DNA of 64,000 nt from the NCBI GenBank assembly GCA_950097015.1, contig CATNEN010000029.1:2610001-2674000 (forward strand), in the 5' to 3' direction. This stretch comes from Macrostomum hystrix. Lineage: Eukaryota; Platyhelminthes; Macrostomidae. The position numbers were made by a program, and so were the translations under genes. The first letter of the stretch is position 1. The number at the start of each line of letters is the position of its first letter. Below the pieces are notes generated by a model. That model was given only the letters and a program-made list of their open reading frames with translations. It was not told the origin of the DNA and ran no database searches. This document shows, one piece after another, positions 1 to 10,400 of the stretch.

Positions 1-30
1 CCAAAGTGCAGCAGCTTGAGCTGAACTCAC

Positions 31-2752
31 GGAGTACATCCAGTTTTTCTGGTGGTTTGAATCGCCGGTCTCCGATTGGCGGCTTTGCGTAGGGCAGGCC
101 GAGAAACTGCGACATCACTTTGCCAGCAGGTGTCCTGATTGTCTGTCCAATTGTATCTCCGTAGCCAATCACATTGATTGAAAAGTTTCGCAGCACCGTG
201 TTAGACACGGGCTTCGGCAACGACCAGTGCTGCTGCTGCTGCTGCTGCTGTGGCATTGTCCTGGAAGTTTTCGTTTCCAGCGCCGGCCGTGGCGTTGCGG
301 GGCCGGACAGAGCGTTGGCCAGCGGCATCTCAGCGGTCCAGAGCGGGCAGCGTCCGGGCTCGAATGCGAAGCCACCGGTTGACAGCTTGGCGGAGTTGTT
401 GGCATTCGACTCAGCGCTGAAGCGCATGAACTCGGAGATGGAGACACTGCTGGCCGACCAGTCAGCACCGGGCACTGCGGGATCGGATTTAAGGCTGGGA
501 AATCCAACTGTCACTCCCGCACCTCAGCTGTCACTCACGCACCTCAACTGTCACTCACGCACCTCAGCTGTCACTTCCTCACCTCAGCTGTCACTCCCGC
601 ACCTCAGGTGTCACTTCCTCACCTCAGCTGTCAGTCCCGCACCTCAGCTGTCACTCCCGCACCTCAGCTGTCACTCACGCACCTCAGCTGTCAGTCCCGC
701 ACCTCAGCTGTCAGTCCCGCACCTCAGCTGTCAGTCCCGCACCTCAGCTGTCAGTCCCGCACCTCAACTGTCACTCACGCACCTCAGCTGTCACTTCCTC
801 ACCTCAGCTGTCACTCCCACACCTCATCTGTCACTCACGCACCTCAGCTGTCAGTCCCACACCTCAGCTGTCGTTCCGAATTCTTCAATCTCAGTGGTTT
901 CGCACAGCACTTGTCACTGTCACCTGGCACCAAGTAACCGAAATTCGCAAGCCTACCGCCAGCAGTCACGAAGGCGGCCAGGTGCCGTGACATCAGTCGA
1001 GCCAGACTCCTGTGCTCTGCCGGATAGTTCGGACGCAGCAGCGGCTCCCCTAGCAGGTAGGCCACGTCTGTCGCCGCCTTCTCTGGCTCAGTCGGGTCGA
1101 TGTCCAAGTCGAGCAGGTACATGAAAACCTCCGCTCCGCCACTGCTCAGCAGCTCGCTGGTGGCGAGCCATGCTGGACAGGCCACCCCGAAGTCGGACAG
1201 CGCTCGCGCCAGCGTCGACTGGACGGAGGCTCCGAAGGCAGCGTGTGGCCAGTCGGACAGGGCCACGCGGAGGAACCGCCGACCGGAGATTGACGTGCCT
1301 CCGCCTTCAGCGTGCAGGCGGGGAAACTGCCCGAGCTCTCTGTCCAGCATCTAGGAATGAACGGCAGGTGATGGGGATGAGAACTCTGTCCAGCATCTGG
1401 GAATGAACGGCAGGTGATGGGGATAAGGACTCTGTCCAGCATCTGGGAATGAACGGCAGGTGATGGGGATGAGAACTCTGTCCAGCATCTGGGAAAGAAC
1501 GGCAGGTGATGGGGATGAGAACTCTGTCCAGCATCTGGGAATGAACGGCAGGTGATGGGGATGAGAAATATGTCCAGCATCTGGGATGAGGATGGTGATG
1601 ATGAGGATGAGGATGCAGGTTATCGGGATAATCTAAGAAACTCACAGCCTCGAAGTCGGTCTTGTTGACGCTGTCCCAGTCGACTCGTCCCAGAAGTCGC
1701 AGCGCGCGCTTCGCCAGCGCCAAGCCAGCGCCCGAGCTGGCCCCGATCAGAAGCGAGCCGTTGAAGCCACCCCCGCGCCAGCGCGCGTCCGGCAGCTTCT
1801 CCGAGGCGTTGAAGCTCGGTGCGAATCGACCTGTGCCGTTGACATCGTCGCGAAGCAGCGCTGCCTCAGCGTCCAGCAGCGATTGCAGCGACTGTTGGCG
1901 GAGGCATTCTAGTGACAGCCGACTCCCTTCGGCGACGCAGCCGAGACTCTCAGCGAACCGGAGGTCGAGCTCGGCGGCCACCTCGCTGGAAGCTGACCAG
2001 GCCATCGGTGCTTTGATCGAGCCGCTCATCATGATGACGCGCGAGAAGCCCGGACTGTCCCCGACGACGCCGATCGAGTGTAGGCCGACAGCTCCGGCGG
2101 CGGACGGTCCGTGGCCAGCCAGCGAGACCCGGCTCGGGTCGCCGCCGAATACGCCGATCGCCTCTCGTAGGAACCGCAGCGCCAGGCGCTGGTCGAGCAG
2201 GCCCGCGTTCAGGCCGGCCGGCAGGTTGCCAAGGACGCCTGTCCGGCTGCCGACCGTCGCCAGGACGACTCCGCTGGCTGCGCCGTCGATTCCGGCGGCC
2301 AACGCGTCGCCGTCCTCGTGGCCCACGATTTCGTCGTCGAAGTCGGTGGAGCCTCCGAGCAGCAGCGCCAGCACCGGCCGCTGGCCTGAGAGGTCCGGAG
2401 TTCGAATGCTCACGCGGAGAAGCAGATCCTCAATTAATGAGCCGCCTGGCTCGTCTCCGGTGGCGTTTAGCTTGCAGTCTGGCTGATCGAACTCGGTAAA
2501 CGGCTCCGGCGCGGCGAAGCGCCTCAACCCGACCGGCGCCTCCGCGTACGGCACGCGCAGAAAGCGAAACAGCGGCCTCTCCTCACCGCTGATCGTCACG
2601 TTCAGCTCGGAGCCCACGATGGTGCAGTTGCGAATTTTCACCTTGACCTCTCCAATCACCTGCCGCTGAGCCTCCGCCAACATCGGCGACAGGGCGACGG
2701 CTACGGCGACAGAGACGGCCGCAACAACAGTGACTACGGCAACGCCAGTCAT
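31..2752 (-). CDS. Tandem cholinesterase-like membrane protein, left copy (5' part, continues off window)
   Basis: This is the mirror copy of the gene at 4479-12589. Three exons are visible: 2752-1646, 1326-863 and 494-31, each with GT/AG borders and the same phases as the right copy. Exon 1 encodes a hydrophobic signal peptide (MTGVAVVTVVAA...) and the first alpha/beta-hydrolase-like domain. Exon 2 encodes that domain's C-terminal half and gives the same protein as the right copy. Exon 3 begins the second domain (LGLPYAKPPIGDRRF). All three frames are open, so nothing visible marks it as a pseudogene. Differences from the right copy include Val for Ile, Asp for Gly, and loss of three residues near GDSPGF. 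The remaining exons would lie left of base 1. It may be a true paralogue or an assembly duplicate. Confidence 0.85.
480..873. repeat. 20-bp minisatellite in intron 2 of the left copy
   Basis: About 19 units of a 20-bp motif (core ctcagctgtca) fill the intron from donor to acceptor. The right arm has the same array at 6441-6790 with a different copy number. Confidence 0.9.
1345..1592. repeat. 46-bp minisatellite in intron 1 of the left copy
   Basis: About five units with the core gtccagcatctgggaatga and 46-bp spacing. The right-arm counterpart (5650-5978) has about seven units, so the array has changed length since the arms separated. Confidence 0.9.
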
Positions 2753-2850
2753 CGAGATCTGCTGAGATCTGATTGGTCAGTCCGACCTGCGCTCTGTGCT
2801 TGTCCGCAGTGCGGATGTGAGTCCGATTTCAGTGACGGTAACGCCCTGTT

Positions 2851-4380
2851 TATGCTTTTGCACCACCCTGTCTTGCGAATTCTGGCTAATTCTGGCTATT
2901 TTCTGGCATCCTACGCCTTGCAGGAACCGCCTACTTTTTTCTCTTCTTAGTCCCTAAGCCCAGATAAGATTATATCCCTATGCTGGCTGGTCAGGCTTTT
3001 AGTTCGGGGGGCTAATCGTTGACTAGAAATGCAAACCTGATTCTTGTGCACACCGGCGCTTGTGTGTTATATCGCAGTAGGCTGAGATTTCTGAGTAGCA
3101 GATAACACAGCAACAGTACTTGTTGGTGCAATAGTTCTGCTGATATTCGCCATGCCCAGTGTACGAATGTGCATGCAGTTTTAGATCTGCACAGCGATAG
3201 ACAGGGACCATGCTATTTGCGGATATTATTGCTAAATTTCGAATACTGCCGTGTCTCCTAGCAACCAAAAAGTAAACAGTGGCAATTTTTTCCGTCTTTT
3301 TTGTGCATTTTCTTTGGGGTTCATTTTTTCAAAGAAAGAATATTCTAAAAATGCTATTTTATGTTTTAGTGGCACTTATTAAAAACCCGTCAGAATCCTT
3401 CAGATCCTTCACAAACCCGTCAGAATCCTTCATTTCCTTCACAAACCCGTCAGAATCCTTCAGGTCCTTCACAAACCCGTCAGAATCCTTCAGGTCCATC
3501 ACAAACCCGTCAGAATCCTTCAGGTCCTTCACAAACCCGTCAGAATCCTTCAGGTCCTTCACAAACCCGTCAGAATCCTTCAGGTCCTTCACAAACCCGT
3601 CAGAATCCTTCATTTCCTTCACAAACCCGTCAGAATCCTTCATTTCCTTCACAAACCCGTCAGAATCCTTCAGTTCCTTCACAAAACCGTCAGAATCCTT
3701 CAGGTCCTTCACAAACTCACCATAATCCTTCAGGTCCTTCACAAACCCTTCAGGTCTTTCACAAACCCGTCAGGTCTTTCACAAATCCGTCAGAATCCTT
3801 CAGGTCCTTCACAAACCCATCAGGTCCTTCACAAACCCGTCAGAATCCTTCAGGTCTTTCCTAAACTCACCAGAATCCTTCAGGTACTTCTCAAACCCGT
3901 CAGAATCCTACAAGTCCTTCATAAGCCACCTAAAATCCTTTAGGTTTTGGTCTCTGAAAATACTACTTTAGGTAGGCTGTGCAGCAGTTCAGCATTAAAA
4001 CTCCATGTGTGACTCAATGGCATTCGGCGCACACATCGAAAAAGAAAGATATAATAAGAGTCGCCATAAAACTCAGTCGCAAGCTCCGCGACGGGAAGCT
4101 ATACAGGACCACGGTTTGGCTCAGCGGCCTGAGTTGTTGGCCTTATCTACTCACAAATTAAGCCGAAGCTAGTTTCAACACTCAGCAAAGCACAAGCAGG
4201 TCGCCTTCATGACAGATTTCTCCACACACTGAGCAGCATTTAGGCGTAATCTAATCAGCAGAGCAACCGGGGAAAACAGCAGGCAAGCAGTGTTGCGGGA
4301 GGTCGGAATCGAATGCAAAATAATAAATAGCGTTCAAAGGGAGTGTTTTCAGAAAAATTATTTAAGGCTGGACTTGTGCG
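2851..4380. other. Unique spacer between the two arms; possible shared divergent promoter region
   Basis: This AT-rich stretch separates the two start codons (2752 minus, 4479 plus). Each arm carries its own copy of about 100 bp upstream of the ATG, including a CCAAT motif (gaccaatcag at 4452 and its mirror). I see no gene here. A 30-bp tandem array occupies the middle. Promoter function is inferred only from the head-to-head layout. Confidence 0.5.
3388..3940. repeat. 30-bp minisatellite in the palindrome spacer
   Basis: About 18 units of a 30-bp motif containing aaacccgtcagaatcctt, degrading towards the right end. Because the unit is a multiple of three it produces open frames on both strands, which I do not regard as genes. 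Confidence 0.93.
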
Positions 4381-4478
4381 AACAGGGCGTTACCGTCACC
4401 GAAATCGGACTCACATCCGCACTGCGGACAAGCACAGAGCGCAGGTCGGACTGACCAATCAGATCTCAGCAGATCTCG

Positions 4479-7400
4479 ATGACTGGCGTTGCCGTAGTCA
4501 CTGTTGTTGCGGCCGTCTCTGTCGCCGTAGCCGTCGCCCTGTCGCCGATGTTGGCGGAGGCTCAGCGGCAGGTGATTGGAGAGGTCAAGGTGAAAATTCG
4601 CAACTGCACCATCGTGGGCTCCGAGCTGAACGTGACGATCAGCGGTGAGGAGAGGCCGCTGTTTCGCTTTCTGCGCGTGCCGTACGCGGAGGCGCCGGTC
4701 GGGTTGAGGCGCTTCGCCGCGCCGGAGCCGTTTACCGAGTTCGATCAGCCAGACTGCAAGCTAAACGCCACCGGAGACGAGCCAGGCGGCTCATTAATTG
4801 AGGATCTGCTTCTCCGCGTGAGCATTCGAACTCCGGACCTCTCAGGCCAGCGGCCGGTGCTGGCGCTGCTGCTCGGAGGCTCCACCGACTTCGACGACGA
4901 AATCGTGGGCCACGAGGACGGCGACGCGTTGGCCGCCGGAATCGACGGCGCAGCCAGCGGAGTCATCCTGGCGACGGTCGGCAGCCGGACAGGCGTCCTT
5001 GGCAACCTGCCGGCCGGCCTGAACGCGGGCCTGCTCGACCAGCGCCTGGCGCTGCGGTTCCTACGAGAGGCGATCGGCGTATTCGGCGGCGACCCGAGCC
5101 GGGTCTCGCTGGCTGGCCACGGACCGTCCGCCGCCGGAGCTGTCGGCCTACACTCGATCGGCGTCGTCGGGGACGCCGGGGACAGTCCGGGCTTCTCGCG
5201 CGTCATCATGATGAGCGGCTCGATCAAGGCACCGATGGCCTGGTCAGCTTCCAGCGAGGTGGCCGCCGAGCTCGACCTCCGGTTCGCTGAGAGTCTCGGC
5301 TGCGTCGCCGAAGGGAGTCGGCTGTCACTAGAATGCCTCCGCCAACAGTCGCTGCAATCGCTGCTGGACGCTGAGGCAGCGCTGCTTCGCGACGATGTCA
5401 ACGGCACAGGTCGATTCGCACCGAGCTTCAACGCCTCGGAGAAGCTGCCGGACGCGCGCTGGCGCGGGGGTGGCTTCAATGGCTCGCTTCTGATCGGGGC
5501 CAGCTCGGGCGCTGGCTTGGCGCTGGCGAAGCGCGCGCTGCGACTTCTGGGACGAGTCGACTGGGGCAGCGTCAACAAGACCGACTTCGAGGCTGTGAGT
5601 TTCTTAGATTATCCCGATAACCTGCATCCTCATCCTCATCATCTGCATCACAGAATCCTCATCCCAATCACCTGCCGTTCATTCCCAGATGCTGGACAGA
5701 GTTCTCATCCCCATCACCTGCCGTTCATTCCCAGATGCTGGACAGAGTTCTCATCCCCATCACCTGCCGTTCATTCCCAGATGCTGGACAGAGTTCTCAT
5801 CCCCATCACCTGCCGTTCATTCCCAGATGCTGGACAGAGTTCTCATCCCCATCACCTGCCGTTCATTCCCAGATGCTGGACAGAGTCCTTATCCCCATCA
5901 CCTGCCGTTCATTCCCAGATGCTGGACAGAGTTCTCATCCCCATCACCTGCCGTTCATTCCCAGATGCTGGACAGAGAGCTCGGGCAGTTTCCCCGCCTG
6001 CACGCTGAAGGCGGAGGCACGTCAATCTCCGGTCGGCGGTTCCTCCGCGTGGCCCTGTCCGACTGGCCACACGCTGCCTTCGGAGCCTCCGTCCAGTCGA
6101 CGCTGGCGCGAGCGCTGTCCGACTTCGGGGTGGCCTGTCCAGCATGGCTCGCCACCAGCGAGCTGCTGAGCAGTGGCGGAGCGGAGGTTTTCATGTACCT
6201 GCTCGACTTGGACATCGACCCGACTGAGCCAGAGAAGGCGGCGACAGACGTGGCCTACCTGCTAGGGGAGCCGCTGCTGCGTCCGAACTATCCGGCAGAG
6301 CACAGGAGTCTGGCTCGACTGATGTCACGGCACCTGGCCGCCTTCGTGACTGCTGGCGGTAGGCTTGCGAATTTCGGTTACTTGGTGCCAGGTGACAGTG
6401 ACAAGTGCTGTGCGAAACCACTGAGATTGAAGAATTCGGAACGACAGCTGAGGTGTGGGACTGACAGCTGAGGTGCGTGAGTGACAGATGAGGTGTGGGA
6501 GTGACAGCTGAGGTGAGGAAGTGACAGCTGAGGTGCGTGAGTGACAGTTGAGGTGCGGGACTGACAGCTGAGGTGCGGGACTGACAGCTGAGGTGCGGGA
6601 CTGACAGCTGAGGTGCGTGAGTGACAGTTGAGGTGCGTGAGTGACAGCTGAGGTGCGGGAGTGACACCTGAAGTGCGTGAGTGACAGCTGAAGTGCAGAA
6701 GCGACAGCTGAGGTGCGTGAGTGACGGCTGAGGTGCGTGAGTGACAGCTGAGGTGCGTGAGTGACAGCTGAGGTGCGGGAGTGACAGTTGGATTTCCCAG
6801 CCCCAAATCCGATCCCGCAGTGCCCGGTGCTGACTGGTCGGCCAGCAGTGTCTCCAGCTCCGAGTTCATGCGCTTCAGCGCTGAGTCGAATGCCAACAAC
6901 TCCGCCAAGCTGTCAAACGGTGGCTTCGCCTTCGAGCCCGGCCGCTGCCCGCTCTGGACCGCCGAGATGCCGCTGGCCAACGCTCTGTCCGGCCCCGCAA
7001 CGCTACGGCCGGCGCTGGAAACGAAAACTTCCAGGACAATGCCACAGCAGCAGCAGCAGCAGCAGCACTGGTCGTTGCCGAAGCCCGTGTCTAACACGGT
7101 GCTGCGAAACTTTTCAATCAATGTGATTGGCTACGGAGATACAATTGGACAGACAATCAGGACACCTGCTGGCAAAGTGATGTCGCAGTTTCTCGGCCTG
7201 CCCTACGCAAAGCCGCCAATCGGAGACCGGCGATTCAAACCACCAGAAAAACTGGATGTACTCCGTGAGTTCAGCTCAAGCTGCTGCACTTTGGTGAATC
7301 TGACTCTATGATCTGAGCTCTTTTGGTATCTTATAATGTTCTCACTGTGTGCTCACTCTGTTCTCACTGCGTTCTCACCTTGTTCTTACTGTGTGCTCAC

Positions 7401-10400
7401 TATTGTCTTACTGTGTTTTCACTGTTCTCTAACCGTGCTCTCTGGTCTGTGCTCAAACTGTGCTTAAATTAGTTCTCAATGTGCTCAAAGCGTGCTTCAA
7501 CTGTGCACAAACTGTGCTTCAACTGTGCTCAAACTGTGCTTAAACTGTGCTCAAACTGTGCTCAAACTGTGCTTAAACTGTACTCAAACTGTGCTTAAAC
7601 TGTGTTCTCACTGTGCCTCAACTGTGCTCTCACGCCGCAGCTTCTCCTCAGACCTACGTGGTCATCAGTCCGAAGCCCGCCTGCGTCCAGTTCGGACATC
7701 CGTCGTCCGGGCAAGTCCTCGACACCTCGGAGGACTGCCTCTACATGAACCTGTGGACGCCCGCGACTTCTGAAGTCACTGTGACCAACCTGCCAGTGCT
7801 GCTCTTTCTGCACGGTGGCTTCTTCGAGGCTGGCGACGCTGCAGACGACCGCTGGCGAGGCAGCCACGTGCTGGACTTCGGTGATGCAGTGGTGGTCACG
7901 GCTGCCTACCGACTGGGTGCGACTCTTACATGTTACTGTCTCTTTCCCCATCTGTTACTGTCTCTTCCCCATTAGGTACTGTCTCTTTCCCCACCTGTTA
8001 CTGTCTCTCCCCAACCTGTTACTGTCTCGTCCCCCCACCTGTTACTGTCTCTTCCCCACCTCTTACTGTCCCTTCTCCACCTGTTACTGTTTCTCCCTAA
8101 CCTGTTACTGTCTCTTCTCCCCTGTTACTCTCCTGTGTTACCCATCTGTGTCAGTCAGTCTATCTACTTTCTTACCTGTGGCAGTCTCTTTATGAATAAA
8201 TAATTTTTATGCTCTATAGTGCTCTATCAGCACTACTGTTAGTAGCAGCTCTCGAAATCACAACCGAAAATGTGGCCCGCAGGACCGCTCGGCTTCCTTT
8301 GGATTCCGGGCGTTGTGAGTGCAAACCTGGGACTGAGAGACCAGGCCATGGTCATTGAGTGGGTGAGCGGAAGAAACATCCGCAGGTTCGGCGGCTCCTC
8401 CTCGAAGGTCACCCTGATCGGCGTGGAGTCGGGCGCCGCCTCGGTCGGCTTCCACCTTCTGGCTGGGAAGTCACAATTCCAGCGAGCTGTGCTGCTGTCA
8501 GGGTCGCCCAACACGCCTTACCTGGTATCGCCCAGAACAGACAGCGTCCAGCAGCTGCACTCGAACTTCACAGGTGTGCTCAGCTCAGCCAGGAGCTGGG
8601 TGTTTTACATAGGATTGGTATATGCAGATAGGGATGTGGGGATGGGATATGCAGGTAGGGATGTGGGAATTGGGATATGCAGATAGGGATGAGGGGATGG
8701 GATATGCAGATAGGGATGTGGGGATGGGACATGCAGATAGGGATGTGGGGATGGGATATGCAGATAGGGATGTGGGGATTGGATACGCAGATAGTGATGT
8801 GGGGATGGGACATGCAGATAGGGATGTGGGTATGGGATATGCAGATAGGGATGAGAGGATGGGATATGCAGATAATGATGTGGAGATATGCAGATAGGGA
8901 TGAGGGGATGGGATATGCAGATAGGGATGTGGGGATGGGACATGCAGATAGGGATGTGGGGATGGGATATGCAGATAGGGATGTGGGGATTGGATACGCA
9001 GATAGTGATGTGGGGATGGGACATGCAGATAGGGATGTGGGTATGGGATTGCAGATAGGGATGAGAGGATGGGATATGCAGATAATGATGTGGAGATATG
9101 CAGATAGGGATGTGGGGATGAGATATGCAGATAGGGATGTGGGGATGGGACATGCAGATAGGGATGTGGGGATGGGATATGCAGATAGGTATGTAGGGAT
9201 TGGAATGTAAAACGTTTGCATCATAGAATCAGGATCTTGGTATTGTGAGTTGCTGACTCGTGACTGGGATTGGAGGATGTGAAAATCATCAGGGGATAAG
9301 CAGTGCACTGCAGCCCTGAATCTTGTCTCGCGCCTCTCCCGCAGCCGCCTCGCTGCAATGCAATACCTTCGGGTCCACGAAGTCCTTGCTGGCCTGCCTG
9401 CAAGCCCTTAACGTCTCAGACATCGTCAGCGCAGCCGCCGAGTTCCAGCGAAACGAGGCTCGACTCCCTGCACCGTTCATCGCCTTCGGGCCGGTCTTGG
9501 ACAATGACTTCCTGAACTCGGAACCCTGGGCCACCGACTCGCTGCCTCCGCTGCCTCCGCTGTTGCTGGGCGGTGTGGCGGCGCCTGGCAACGCCCTGCT
9601 CCGAATGCTGCTCAGCAGCCAGCAGCTGCAGAATATGACTCGTGACGAGCTGCAGACAGTGAGTAGAGTGTGCTCTGTATGAGGTTTTCTGTGTACCTGT
9701 GCGCTTGTGTACCTGTGTGCTTGTGAACCTGTGTGCTTGTGTACCTGTGCGCTTGTGTACCTGTGTGCTTGTGAACCTGTGTGCTTGTGTACCTGTGCGC
9801 TTGTGTACCTGTGTGCTTGTGAACCTGTGCGCTTGTGTATCTGTGCGCTTATGTACCTCTGTGCTTGTGAACCTGTGTACTTGTGTACCTGTGTGCTTGT
9901 GTACCTGCGTGCTTGTGTACCTGTGTGCCTGTGCGCTTGTGTACCTGTGTACTTGTGAACCTGTGTACTTGTGAACCTGTGTACTTGTGTATCTGTGTGC
10001 TTGTGTATCTGTGTGCTTGTGTACCTGTGTGCTTGTGTATCTGTGTGCTTGTGTATCTGTGTGCTTGTGTACCTGCGTGCTTGTGTACCTGTGTATCTGT
10101 GTGCTTGTGTATCTGTGTGCTTGTGTATCTGTGCGCTTGTGTATCTGTGTGCTTGTGAACCTGTGTGCTTGTGAACCTGTGTGCTTGTGTATCTGTGTGC
10201 TTGTGTATCTGTGTGCTTGTGTACCTGTGTGCTTGTGTACCTGCGTGCTTGTGTACCTGTGTGCCTGTGCGCTTGTGTACCTGTGTACTTGTGTACCTGT
10301 GTGCTTGTGAACCTGTGTACTTGTGTATCTGTGTGCTTGTGTATCTGTGTGCTTGTGTACCTGTGTGCTTGTGTATCTGTGTGCTTGTGAACCTGTGTGC

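Larger units (their letters stand above)
1..2850 (-). repeat. Left arm of a large inverted duplication
   Basis: Read on the minus strand, this stretch matches 4381-7294 base for base over long runs. Base 1 pairs with 7294 and base 2850 with 4381. Beyond 2850 and before 4381 the sequences part abruptly. The arms differ by scattered substitutions, a 9-bp indel in exon 1 (a GDA insertion on the right), and copy number in the two intronic arrays. The arm starts at or before the window edge, so its full length is unknown. Confidence 0.96.
4381..7294 (+). repeat. Right arm of the inverted duplication
   Basis: Reverse complement of 1-2850. It covers the 5' flank, exons 1-3 and introns 1-2 of the cholinesterase-like gene and the first bases of intron 3. 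The inner junction at 4381 is sharp. The outer end cannot be judged because the left arm is cut by the window edge. Confidence 0.96.

Noticed and set aside
3279-3742. Repetitive open frames (PSESF / KDSDGFV repeats)
   Set aside because: Translation of a 30-bp minisatellite on both strands.
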